A stretch of 15,216 nucleotides of DNA, taken from assembly GCA_003554005.1 (NCBI GenBank), contig PWEU01000171.1, positions 1 to 15,216 of the forward strand. Reading direction: 5' to 3'. The DNA is from Nitriliruptoraceae bacterium (GTDB taxonomy: Bacteria; Actinomycetota; Nitriliruptoria; Nitriliruptorales; Nitriliruptoraceae). A program made the position numbers and the translations under genes. How positions within the stretch are numbered: position 1 is the first letter of the stretch; every line of letters begins with the position of its first letter. Below are positions 7,371 through 15,069 of the stretch, piece after piece. The notes under the pieces are model-generated. The model was not told where the DNA came from. It worked only from the letters and a program-made list of their open reading frames with translations, and did not search any database.

Positions 7371-7796
7371 ATGGACCTCACCACGAGCGACGCCGTCGCC
7401 ACCACCTCACCCGCAGCCGCCAGACCGCGCTGGCCCTACGCCGGCCACGGGCAGCAGACCCTGCTGTGGGCCAGCATCCTGATCACGGTCGGCGCCTTCC
7501 TGCCCTGGCTCATGACGAGCCTCGGCACGTTCGGTGGCATGCGGGGTGCCGGGAGCTGGACCGTGTTCGCCGGGGTGATCGGCATCGGTGCGTCCCTGAT
7601 GCGCAGCCGGCGCCTCGTGCTCCTGCATGCCATCGGCATCGCGGCGATCGCGATGGCCCTGCCGCTGTGGCAGGTCGTGCACCTGGTCGGGATGGTGGGG
7701 CTGGGGGGCTGGCTGCCCGGTATCGGTCTGATCATGACCTTCGGAGGGGGCGTCGCCATCGCACGGGCCGCGCTCGAGCTACGCGCCGGCGACTGA
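7371..7796 (+). CDS. Small hypothetical four-helix membrane protein
   Basis: 141 residues with a Thr/Ala/Pro-rich N-terminus (1-28) and four predicted membrane helices at about 29-48, 60-77, 82-100 and 107-130, rich in Gly and Ala. The first helix ends GAFLPWLM, a style seen in small actinobacterial membrane proteins of unknown role. I do not recognise a family. ATG at 7371 is preferred because the protein becomes membrane-like from there; an in-frame ATG at 7206 would add 55 Arg/Gly/Pro-rich residues. No clear ribosome binding site precedes 7371, so the start is uncertain. It ends 21 bases before the acyl-CoA synthetase and may be co-transcribed with it. Confidence 0.65.
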   Translation: MDLTTSDAVATTSPAAARPRWPYAGHGQQTLLWASILITVGAFLPWLMTSLGTFGGMRGAGSWTVFAGVIGIGASLMRSRRLVLLHAIGIAAIAMALPLWQVVHLVGMVGLGGWLPGIGLIMTFGGGVAIARAALELRAGD

Positions 7797-7817
7797 GTCG
7801 GCTGGAGGGGCCCAAAG

Positions 7818-9353
7818 ATGCACGTACCGCTGACGGTCCACGACCATCTCGCCCGCGCGAGCCAGGTCTACGGGAGGCGGACGGGGGTCGTCGATGAGCC
7901 GGACCAGCCTGCCCCCTCCCTCGGCACGCTGACCTACGACGAGCTGGCCGAGCGGGCCCGGCAGCAGGCGGCCGCATGGGACCGGCTCGGCCTCGAGCGC
8001 GGCGACCGCGTCGCCATCGTGTCGCACAACAGCGCCCGCATGCTCGTGGCGCTGTGGAGCGTGTCCGCGTGGGGCCGGGTGCTGGTGCCGATCAACTTCC
8101 GCCTCGGTCGCGAGGAGATCCGTTACATCGTCGAGCACTCGGGGGCACGGGTGCTGTTGGTGGACCCCGAACTCGAGGACGACCTCGCCGGCATCGAGGT
8201 CGAGCACACCTTCGTGCTGGGCCGTGACGACGAGCAGCTCACCGTCGCCGGCGGCTCCCCGGCGCCGTGGGACCGCGACGAGACCGCGACCGCCACCATC
8301 AACTACACCTCGGGGACGACCGCCAAGCCGAAAGGGGTCCAGCTCACCCACCGCTCGCTCTGGCTCAACGCGGCGACGCTCGGTTGGCACGCCGGTGTGT
8401 CGGACCGCGACGTCTACCTGCACACGCTGCCGCTGTTCCACGTCAACGGGTGGGGGATGCCGTTCGCGCTCGCTGCGATGGGCGTGCCGCAGGTGGTGCT
8501 GCGGAAGGTCGACGGCGACGAGATCCTGCGCCGTGTCCGCGACCACGGGGTGACCCTGCTGTGCGGCGCTCCGGCGGTCGTGGCCATGGTGCTCGACGCA
8601 GCCAGGGACTGGGACGAGGTCCCCGGTCGTGACCGTGTCCGGATCCTGGTGGCCGGTGCGCCGCCGCCGAGCACGACGATCGAGCGGGTCGAGACCGAGC
8701 TCGGGTGGGAGTTCATGCAGCTGTACGGGCTCACCGAGACCTCGCCGCTGCTCACCTTCAACCGCACCCGCGAGGAGTGGGACGCGCTCTCCGCCCGGGA
8801 CCGCGCGGCGAAGCTGATGCGCGCGGGCGCGCCGGCGCTCGGCGTGCAACTCCGGATCGATGACGACGGTCAGGTGCTCGCGCGCGGCAACCATGCGCTG
8901 GCGGGCTACTGGGAACAGCCAGATGCGAGCGCGACCGCGCTCGAGGGTGGGTGGTTCCGTACCGGCGACGGTGGCGTGCTCGATGACGAGGGGCACCTCA
9001 CCATCGTCGACCGCAAGAAGGATGTCATCATCACCGGCGGCGAGAACGTGTCGTCCATCGAGGTCGAGGACGCGCTGCACCGGCATCCGGCGGTCGCCGA
9101 GGTCGCGGTGATCGGTGTCCCCGACCCACGTTGGGGCGAAACGGTCAAGGCGCTCGTCGTTCCGGCGGCCGGTCACGAGGACGTCGCCGGGAGCGAGCTG
9201 ATCACCCACTGCCGGGAGATGCTCGCCCACTACAAGTGCCCGACGTCGATCGAGCTGCGCACGGAGTTGCCACGCACCGCGACCGGCAAGCTGCAGAAGT
9301 TCCGCCTCCGTGAGCCCTACTGGGAAGGGCGGGACCGCCTGGTCGCTGGCTGA
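7818..9353 (+). CDS. AMP-forming acyl-CoA synthetase (ANL superfamily)
   Basis: 511-residue cytosolic ligase that should activate a carboxylic acid to its acyl-adenylate and then the CoA thioester. Core motifs are complete: phosphate-binding YTSGTTAKPKGV (163-174), YGLTE (303-307), RTGD (381-384), IVDRKKDVIITGGENV (396-411), and the catalytic lysine K491 in TGKLQK. The length fits the shorter fatty-acyl or methylthioalkanoate-CoA ligase subgroup. It is shorter than acetyl-CoA synthetase (about 650 residues), so it is unlikely to be Acs. ATG at 7818 has GGAGGGG at 7804-7810. Substrate chain length cannot be read; proximity to two carboxylate-type symporters suggests use of imported acids (inference). 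Confidence 0.9.
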   Translation: MHVPLTVHDHLARASQVYGRRTGVVDEPDQPAPSLGTLTYDELAERARQQAAAWDRLGLERGDRVAIVSHNSARMLVALWSVSAWGRVLVPINFRLGREEIRYIVEHSGARVLLVDPELEDDLAGIEVEHTFVLGRDDEQLTVAGGSPAPWDRDETATATINYTSGTTAKPKGVQLTHRSLWLNAATLGWHAGVSDRDVYLHTLPLFHVNGWGMPFALAAMGVPQVVLRKVDGDEILRRVRDHGVTLLCGAPAVVAMVLDAARDWDEVPGRDRVRILVAGAPPPSTTIERVETELGWEFMQLYGLTETSPLLTFNRTREEWDALSARDRAAKLMRAGAPALGVQLRIDDDGQVLARGNHALAGYWEQPDASATALEGGWFRTGDGGVLDDEGHLTIVDRKKDVIITGGENVSSIEVEDALHRHPAVAEVAVIGVPDPRWGETVKALVVPAAGHEDVAGSELITHCREMLAHYKCPTSIELRTELPRTATGKLQKFRLREPYWEGRDRLVAG

Positions 9354-9373
9354 TCCGACACCGGGCCGGCCGC

Positions 9374-9392
9374 GACGGCGGATGTCGCCGTC
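9374..9392 (+). terminator. Possible terminator hairpin after acyl-CoA synthetase gene
   Basis: GACGGCG and CGCCGTC form a 7-bp perfect stem around the loop GATGT, 20 bases past the stop codon. No T-run follows, so the assignment is tentative. Confidence 0.35.
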
Positions 9393-9478
9393 AGGGGGCG
9401 CGGCGGGCAGTTGCTCGCCACTGGCTGAAAGCCACCTTGCGCGTGTCGCGCTCCTCGCGCAGGCTCGGGGGACGGAGC

Positions 9479-10324
9479 ATGCGGACCAGAGCCGAGGTGA
9501 GCGTGCCGGAGCCGCAGGGGAGGCCGGCGCCGTGGCTGGCGCTGTCGGGCACGGTGGCCTGGCCCTGGCTGTTCCTCGGGGCTGCGGTGCTGACGGGTCG
9601 GCCATGGTTGGCGTTCCCGACGGTCCTGCTGACCGTCGCCGGTTTCCTGGGGCCGGTGGTCGTGCCCTCGCTGCTGATCGGGCTGGGGTACTGGCCTGAG
9701 ACGCTGGGTGCCTTCTGGCGCCGCTGCCTCGATCCCCGCACCCTGCCGGCGCGCTGGTACGTGATCGCCACCGGTCTCGTGCTCGTGATGATGGGCGTCC
9801 CGGCGTTGCTGTCACCGGCGGTGAGCCTCCGGTTGGTCGAGGCACCGCTGGCGTTCCTCGCCGTGGGCGCGGTGGCCGGGGCAGTGGAGGAGCCGGGGTG
9901 GCGGGGTTACGGACTCGCGGCTCTGCAGGAGCGCCTGCCGTTGCTGGCGGCTGCGCTGGTGGTCGGGGTCTTCTGGGCGCTCTGGCACCTGCCGCTGTTC
10001 TGGCTGGAGGGCACCTACCAGGCCGGTCTCGGGGTCGGGACACCACGGTTCTGGGGGTTCCACGCGGCGATACTGGTCGGCTCGCCGATCTACGCGTGGC
10101 TCTACAACGCCAGCGGACGGGTCGTGTTCTCCGTGGTGTGGTTCCACGCGGTGGGCAACGTCGTCGCGGAGGCACTGGTCGACGGCAGCGACGTGGCCCT
10201 GGAGGTCGGTGCGGATGCGGCGGTCGCGCTGGTGCTGGTCGTGCTCGGCTGGCGGTGGATGACCCGGCGAGCGGCAGCCATGCACCACCTCGACACCTCG
10301 ACGGAGCGAGGCCAGCGGGGGTAG
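9479..10324 (+). CDS. CPBP family intramembrane glutamic/metalloprotease (CAAX protease-like)
   Basis: 281-residue membrane protein with the three ABI/CPBP motifs: EEPGWRGYG (137-145, EExxxR type, E137, E138, R142), FWALWH (165-170, H170), and WFHAVGN (221-227, H223, N227). Several hydrophobic helices surround them. These enzymes cut substrates within the membrane; in bacteria many are linked to envelope stress, peptide maturation or bacteriocin self-immunity, but no partner is evident here. ATG at 9479 is chosen, with a GGGGGA tract ending 6 bases upstream; an alternative TTG at 9437 lacks a ribosome binding site. A strong hairpin follows the stop codon, so it is probably a single-gene unit or the end of one. 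Confidence 0.85.
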   Translation: MRTRAEVSVPEPQGRPAPWLALSGTVAWPWLFLGAAVLTGRPWLAFPTVLLTVAGFLGPVVVPSLLIGLGYWPETLGAFWRRCLDPRTLPARWYVIATGLVLVMMGVPALLSPAVSLRLVEAPLAFLAVGAVAGAVEEPGWRGYGLAALQERLPLLAAALVVGVFWALWHLPLFWLEGTYQAGLGVGTPRFWGFHAAILVGSPIYAWLYNASGRVVFSVVWFHAVGNVVAEALVDGSDVALEVGADAAVALVLVVLGWRWMTRRAAAMHHLDTSTERGQRG

Positions 10325-10346
10325 TCCGGCCCTGACCACCCGACCA

Positions 10347-10375
10347 CGACGCGCGGGGCACCGCCCAGCGCGTCG
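10347..10375 (+). terminator. Hairpin after the CPBP protease gene, likely terminator
   Basis: CGACGCGC (10347-10354) pairs with GCGCGTCG (10368-10375). After one G/A mismatch the stem continues GGGC/GCCC around an ACC loop, giving 12 pairs in all. It lies 22 bases past the stop, with no T-run; the stem is strong enough to suggest termination. Confidence 0.5.
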
Positions 10376-10426
10376 CCGTAGCGTGGCGACCATCGGTGGA
10401 GCAGAGGGTTCCGGAAGGACTCGGGT

Positions 10427-11938
10427 ATGCGGGTGGGTCGGTTCTCCACCGTCCCCGGTGCCGTCGCAGCGGTGGGTGCCCTGCTGCTCCTGGCCACCAC
10501 CGGCCCATCGCCGGTCGGGTCGGCAGCCGATCGCGATGCCGAGGTGGCCGAGGTGCGGGAACGGGTGGAGGCCAACCTCGCCCGCTACCAGGTGCCCGGG
10601 GCGGCGGTCGCCCTGGTCGACGACGGCGAGATGGTGTGGGCCGAGGGCTTCGGGATCGCCGAGGTGGCGACCGGCCGGCCGGTGCGAGCCGACACGATGT
10701 TCCAGGCGGGGTCGTTGTCGAAGTCGGTGACCGCCTGGGCCGTGCTGTACCTGGCAGCCGAGGGTGTCATCGACCTCGACGCCCCCGTCGAGGAGCAGGT
10801 GGACGGGTGGTCGCTGCCCGACTCGCCGTACGACACCTCCGGGGTCACACCCCGAAGGCTGCTGGCCCACACCTCCGGGTTGCCGTTCGCGATCGGGGCG
10901 ACGCCCCTCTCGCCCGCGCGTTTCCGCTCGGGCGAGGTGGACCAGGAGGCGTTCACACTCGTACAGGAGCCGGGATCGGGGTTCATCTACTCCAACCCCG
11001 GCTACGCCCTGCTGGCGTTGCTGGTCGAGGACACGTCGGGCGATGACTTCGCGAGCGTGCTGGCTGAGCGGGTGCTCCAGCCGCTCGGGATGGAGGACTC
11101 GACGTTCGCATTGGATGCCAGCGACGTGGCGCGCTCGGCGACGGGCTACACCGCGGACGGGGAACCGGTTGCACCGACCTGGCCGAGCCCGCTGGGTGCG
11201 AGCGGGCTGCACACCACCGCCGTCGACCTGGCCCGTTTCGTCGCCGCGGCGCACGACGGTGAGCGTGCGGCCGGGCGTGGTCTCCTCTCACCGGCCGAGG
11301 TGCGCCAACTGCACCGACCGCGAGCCGAGACCGCGGGACTGCCACATCGACTGATGGCGGACGCCGCGGCATACGGCCAGTTCGTGGAAGGCCTCGAGGG
11401 CGTCCAGCTGGTCATGAACGCCGGGGAGGAGGAGGGATGGATCAGCGGGTTCGCCACCGTGCCGGGCACGGGGCAGGGCATGGTGGTCCTCACCAACAGC
11501 CGCAACGGCTACCCGCTCATCATCCAGGAACTGCAGGCATGGAGCCGGGCCAACCAGCTCGGCCGTCCCACGCTCGTGGGCGTGTACACCGTTCTGCGTA
11601 CCGGAGCGTGGGTCGCGATCGCGCTGATGATCGCGGTCTCGGCCACGCTCGCCGTCACCATCGTGCGCCGCCTGCGCGCGGGGAGCGGGCCGGTGTCGTC
11701 CCGTCGCGTCTCGCGCTGGGTGCCTCGGCTCGGGGCCCTGGGCGCGGGGGTGCTCCTGCTCGCGGTGTGGTGGCTGGTGTTGGCGGAGGTGCTCGGGGCC
11801 TTCCTGCCCGCCATGACCCCGTGGCTCGGTCTGGCGGGGACGGTCACGGGCCTGCTCCTGCTCCTGCGTGCCGTCGCACCGAGCCTGTCCGCGCGCGCGG
11901 CTACCGGGTCCGAGGCACTCGAGGGGGCCGGGGAGTGA
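10427..11938 (+). CDS. Serine hydrolase, beta-lactamase/PBP-like family, with C-terminal membrane helices
   Basis: 503 residues. A signal or anchor helix (about 10-25) precedes an extracytoplasmic serine-hydrolase domain (about 40-375). The nucleophile motif is S96-L-S-K99, the second motif is Y188-S-N190, and the family feature LLAHTSGLPF lies at 145-154. At the third motif, where this class normally has H-x-G or K-T-G, the aligned segment reads N331-A-G333 (then EEEGWISGF). Three membrane helices follow (about 393-414, 434-459, 466-484), so the enzyme is tethered by its C-terminus. Proteins of this group include esterases, D-amino-acid peptidases and non-penicillin-hydrolysing relatives; the substrate is unknown. 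ATG at 10427 has AAGGA at 10415-10419. Confidence 0.88.
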   Translation: MRVGRFSTVPGAVAAVGALLLLATTGPSPVGSAADRDAEVAEVRERVEANLARYQVPGAAVALVDDGEMVWAEGFGIAEVATGRPVRADTMFQAGSLSKSVTAWAVLYLAAEGVIDLDAPVEEQVDGWSLPDSPYDTSGVTPRRLLAHTSGLPFAIGATPLSPARFRSGEVDQEAFTLVQEPGSGFIYSNPGYALLALLVEDTSGDDFASVLAERVLQPLGMEDSTFALDASDVARSATGYTADGEPVAPTWPSPLGASGLHTTAVDLARFVAAAHDGERAAGRGLLSPAEVRQLHRPRAETAGLPHRLMADAAAYGQFVEGLEGVQLVMNAGEEEGWISGFATVPGTGQGMVVLTNSRNGYPLIIQELQAWSRANQLGRPTLVGVYTVLRTGAWVAIALMIAVSATLAVTIVRRLRAGSGPVSSRRVSRWVPRLGALGAGVLLLAVWWLVLAEVLGAFLPAMTPWLGLAGTVTGLLLLLRAVAPSLSARAATGSEALEGAGE

Positions 11939-12003
11939 CCGTCGCGGCGAGGACGAGACCGCCCGTGATCAGCCACCGCAACCGCATCTCCCGGTCGCGG
12001 ACG

Positions 12004-12034
12004 TCCTGGTGCCTTCGAACCAGTGGCATCAGGA
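12004..12034 (+). terminator. Hairpin downstream of serine hydrolase, likely plus-strand terminator
   Basis: TCCTGGTGCC (12004-12013) pairs with GGCATCAGGA (12025-12034), ten pairs including one G-U wobble, around an 11-base loop. The wobble pair holds only in the plus-strand transcript, which supports that orientation. It lies in the 143-base gap between convergent genes; nothing else was seen in that gap. Confidence 0.5.
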
Positions 12035-12081
12035 ACGAGCAGCAGGTACGTGGCGCGTCTGGCCCGGGGCGGCGCGCTCAC

Positions 12082-12495
12082 TCAGGCCGGGATGGCCTCG
12101 AGCAGCATGCCGGCCGCCTTCTCGGCGCGCTCGCAGGCTTCGGCGCATCCCCGGCAGTGATCGTGCTGCGCCCCATGCTCGCCGCACTCATCCGCGCACG
12201 CGCGGGAGACATGGAGACAGGCCTCCAGCTGCTTCTGCAGGGCCGTCCACGAACCGTTGTGGAGTCTGGCGGCCGCGGTGGCGGTCGCCGCGCAGATCGC
12301 GGCGCAGACATCGTTGGTGGCGATGCAGTCCTTCAGTTGGGCGACATCGTCCTCCGCGAAGCAGGCGGACGAGCACGCGGTGCACGCCGCTGCACAGGCG
12401 AGCAAGGCATCGACGGACCGCGCGAGCGTCTCGCCGTCGACGGCCAGTTGGACGTCGGCGTTGGCGACCGTCCGTACGGCCGGTGACCGCGCCAC
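12082..12495 (-). CDS. Four-helix-bundle Cys-rich protein (DUF326), putative copper/metal-binding
   Basis: About 137 residues with 13 cysteines spaced on helices: CAAACTACSSAC (34-45), C57, C64, C68, C93, C100, C104, and CRGCAEAC (114-121), plus His near 108-113. This matches DUF326/Csp-like proteins, four-helix bundles that in characterised copper storage proteins fill the core with Cu(I) on Cys side chains. Metal binding here is inferred from family resemblance. The reading frame is open upstream to 12927 with no cysteine pattern. GTG at 12495 gives a family-like length but has no ribosome binding site, so the start is uncertain (GTG at 12582 is another option). No Tat or Sec signal is seen, suggesting a cytosolic form. 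Confidence 0.8.
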   Translation of the reverse strand: MARSPAVRTVANADVQLAVDGETLARSVDALLACAAACTACSSACFAEDDVAQLKDCIATNDVCAAICAATATAAARLHNGSWTALQKQLEACLHVSRACADECGEHGAQHDHCRGCAEACERAEKAAGMLLEAIPA

Positions 12496-12842
12496 GGCGC
12501 GCTGACAGCGTGAGGTCCGGGTTCGGGCCGTTGCGCCCCGTGGTTCGGGCGCCCGGCACGCTGCCTGGTGCGCGACGCGCACCCGTGTCCGGTTTGCTTC
12601 GGTCGCCGCGACGCCAGCCAGCGACCGGCGAGCAACGCCGCCTCCGGGGCCCGTGGAGGTCCTGCGAGGGCGTTGCTGCTGACAACCCTCGGCCGGTTCG
12701 GACCGGATCATGGTCGGGGGGCCATTGACAGCCGTCGTGCCGCTTGCCGACGATGGTGGCTTCCGACACGCGCCGGAGATGAAGGTGACGACGCGCGGGG
12801 TCCATGCGGATCGGCTCCCTGAACCGAGGTATAGGAGGCGGC
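12496..12842. other. 347-base divergent non-coding region
   Basis: Lies between the divergent DUF326 and activase genes and should contain both promoters. Open frames cross it on both strands, but their Arg/Pro/Ala-rich translations resemble no family. Apart from the -35-like element noted at 12725 and the ribosome binding site before 12843, I see nothing definite: no tRNA and no recognisable riboswitch. Confidence 0.5.
12725..12754 (+). promoter_or_regulatory. Candidate promoter for the activase gene
   Basis: A consensus TTGACA at 12725-12730, rare in such GC-rich sequence, is followed after 18 bases by GACGAT (12749-12754), a weak -10 match at three of six positions. Transcription from here would give a leader of about 80 bases before the ATG at 12843. 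Confidence 0.35.
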
Positions 12843-15044
12843 ATGACGACGGCAGAGACGGCGCCCGAGCCAACGCCCGAGGCAACGCCCGAGGTGAGAC
12901 CAGAGACCACGCGAGTCGGTGTGCCACGCATCGGCAGGTACAGCCCTCTGCTCAAGCGGTCCTTCGAGGAAGCACTCGCCGAGGAGGGCATCGACGGTCT
13001 GCGTCTCGAGCTGGCGCCCCCGATCACGCGCAGGACCGTCGACCGCGGCGCCGGCTGCATGGACGAGAACATCTGCCTGCCGGCGAAGATCACCCTCGGC
13101 AACATCCTCGACCTGCACGACGAGGGCGTCGACAACGTCCTCGAGTGGGACCAGTGCGGTGACTGCCGACAGAAGGCGTACTGGATCATGCACGCCAGCA
13201 CGCTGCGGCAGCTGGACGTCGAGATGCGGATCCACCCCCTGCAGCCGATGAACGTCACCGGCTGGCTCGAGGATGTCCTCGACGAGTTCTCCCGGGCACA
13301 GAGCCGCCGGGTCGTCCGTTCGGTCCTGCGCAAGCTGTGGGCCGCCGACCTCGCCTTCATGGAGGCCCAGGCGCGCAAGCTCTCACAGGCCGACGCCGAC
13401 GGGCGCCCCAAGGTCGGCGTCTGCGGTGAGATCTACACCGTGCTGGAACCGGCCGCGAACCTCGGGCTGGTGAAGAAGCTCGAGGACGCCGGCGCCTACG
13501 TGCACAACGCGCTCCCGCTCGTGCAGTTCCTGTTCAACCAGCTCCTCGACGCCGGGGCAGGTCCCGGCGGGCGAGAAGCGCCCAAGAAGGCGAAGTGGGC
13601 GGCCGGGTTCTCCTACCTCGGCATGTGGCCCGAGGTGAGGGCCTGGTGCGTCGGTCGCATGCAGCGGCCTGACGTCGACGCTGAGCTCTACCACCGCGCC
13701 AAGCGTGAGGCGGACCGTTACCTGCCCAAGGAGCGGGTCGGTGGGCACGGCAAGGAGAGCATCACCTGGACGATCTACTACGCCCTGGCCGGCTTCGACA
13801 GCGTCGTGCACCTCATGCCGTTCCCGTGCATGCCGGAAGCGACCGTCTCCGTACTGGTCGACGAGGCCGCGAGCGACTACGGCATCAGCGTCAACCACTT
13901 CGTGTTCGACCAGCAGTTCGGCGAGCAGAACGTCATCACCCGCGCCGAGGCACTGGTCAACATGGCCAGCTTCCGCCGGCAAGGGGTCGGCTCGTTGCTG
14001 CAGACGACCCGACCGGGCGTCTGGGTCGGCATCGATGTCGGCAGCACGTCGACGAAGGCCGTCCTCCTCGACGGGGAGACCCACGAGATCATCGACGAGC
14101 AGTACGAGCTCAACCACCGCGATCCCATGAACGCGATCAGGACCGTGCTCCCCGCCATCACGGGGCGCAACCCGGACCGCACGATCGTCGGTGGCGCGAC
14201 GACTGGCTCGGGGCGCCGGCTCGCGCAGGCGCTGCTCGACGCTCCGCTGGCGATCGACGAGATCAGCTGCCAGGCCGTCGGTTGCATGCTGTGCGAGCCC
14301 GGGGTCCGCTCGATCATCGAGATCGGTGGACAGGACAGCAAGTTCATCTCGCTCGACGCCAACGGTGTCCCCGCGTGGTTCGGCATGAACAGCATCTGCT
14401 CTGCGGGTACGGGCTCGTTCCTCACCTCGGCGGCCCGGGAGTTCGGGCTCGCCGTGGAGGAGCTGGGCACCTGCGCTCGCTCCGCGCCCTGCTCGGTCAA
14501 CATCACGGGTCGTTGCGGGGTGTTCGCGGAGTCGGACATCGTGTCCAAGCAGCAGGCCGGCTACCCGGCGAGCGGGATCGTCAAGGGCATGAGCACGGCG
14601 CTCGCCCAGAACTTCCTCAGCAACGTCTGCCGGTCCCGGAAGATCCAGGGACCTGTCATGTTCACCGGTGCGGTCGCGCTGAACGAGGGTGTGGCCGATG
14701 CCTTCGTGGAGCTCACCGGCCACGAGGTCCGCATCCACGACGAACCGCGGACCTCGGGTGCGCTCGGGGCCGCGTTCCTCGCCCTGACCCGCGACGCACG
14801 CGGTGGGTTCACCGGTTGCGAGCCCGGCACCGAGTTCGCGTCACACACCTTCGAGTGCAGCGGGGGCAGCAACGACTGCGAGGTGTCGCTGATCCACCGG
14901 GATGGGCGGATCGTCTGTGCGCTCGGCAGCCGTTGCGGGGTGCACGACGCCCACTACGGCAAGGACATCGCGACGGTGGCTGCCGACCCCGATCTCGGCC
15001 AGCGGCGACGCCGGCCATCCGAGGCCGGTGCCGCGCAGCGCTAG
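12843..15044 (+). CDS. Fused 2-hydroxyacyl-CoA dehydratase-D/DUF2229-like domain and BadF/BcrA-type ATPase (activase)
   Basis: 733 residues. After a Pro/Glu/Thr-rich leader (1-25, partly a 12-base tandem repeat at 12870-12893), the N-terminal half (about 26-385) carries cysteines in GCMDENICLPAK (C72, C78), CGDC (105-108), VCGEIYT (C194) and FPCMPE (C329), as in 2-hydroxyacyl-CoA dehydratase-D/DUF2229 iron-sulfur domains. The second half (about 394-650) is a BadF/BadG/BcrA/BcrD ATPase of the ASKHA fold: GIDVGSTSTKAVLLD (396-410), GGQDSKF (495-501), and the two cysteines that hold the shared [4Fe-4S] cluster in activators, C519 (CSAGTGSFL) and C558 (RCGVFAESD). A Cys-rich tail follows (C672, C679, C692, C698). 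Such activators use ATP to push an electron to very low potential. ATG at 12843 has AGGAGG at 12833-12838. The physiological substrate is unknown. Confidence 0.87.
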   Translation: MTTAETAPEPTPEATPEVRPETTRVGVPRIGRYSPLLKRSFEEALAEEGIDGLRLELAPPITRRTVDRGAGCMDENICLPAKITLGNILDLHDEGVDNVLEWDQCGDCRQKAYWIMHASTLRQLDVEMRIHPLQPMNVTGWLEDVLDEFSRAQSRRVVRSVLRKLWAADLAFMEAQARKLSQADADGRPKVGVCGEIYTVLEPAANLGLVKKLEDAGAYVHNALPLVQFLFNQLLDAGAGPGGREAPKKAKWAAGFSYLGMWPEVRAWCVGRMQRPDVDAELYHRAKREADRYLPKERVGGHGKESITWTIYYALAGFDSVVHLMPFPCMPEATVSVLVDEAASDYGISVNHFVFDQQFGEQNVITRAEALVNMASFRRQGVGSLLQTTRPGVWVGIDVGSTSTKAVLLDGETHEIIDEQYELNHRDPMNAIRTVLPAITGRNPDRTIVGGATTGSGRRLAQALLDAPLAIDEISCQAVGCMLCEPGVRSIIEIGGQDSKFISLDANGVPAWFGMNSICSAGTGSFLTSAAREFGLAVEELGTCARSAPCSVNITGRCGVFAESDIVSKQQAGYPASGIVKGMSTALAQNFLSNVCRSRKIQGPVMFTGAVALNEGVADAFVELTGHEVRIHDEPRTSGALGAAFLALTRDARGGFTGCEPGTEFASHTFECSGGSNDCEVSLIHRDGRIVCALGSRCGVHDAHYGKDIATVAADPDLGQRRRRPSEAGAAQR

Positions 15045-15069
15045 GACCCGGGTGTTGCGCGCGCGCGTC

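Noticed and set aside
7779..10508. 909-codon minus-strand frame
   Set aside because: It spans the antisense of three well-supported plus-strand genes (acyl-CoA synthetase, CPBP protease, start of the serine hydrolase) and shows Arg/Pro-rich shadow composition.
12004..12040. TTCGAA(C) sequence resembling a tRNA T-loop
   Set aside because: The flanking bases do not form a 5-bp T-stem on either strand, and no anticodon or acceptor arm is found; the segment is better explained as the loop of a terminator-like hairpin.
12804..12842. Upstream in-frame ATG for the activase gene
   Set aside because: ATG 12843 has AGGAGG correctly placed, and that site would otherwise be coding; the 13 added residues have no support.
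13383..14738. 451-codon minus-strand frame opposite the activase gene
   Set aside because: Shadow frame: the plus strand has the complete ATPase motifs and cluster cysteines.
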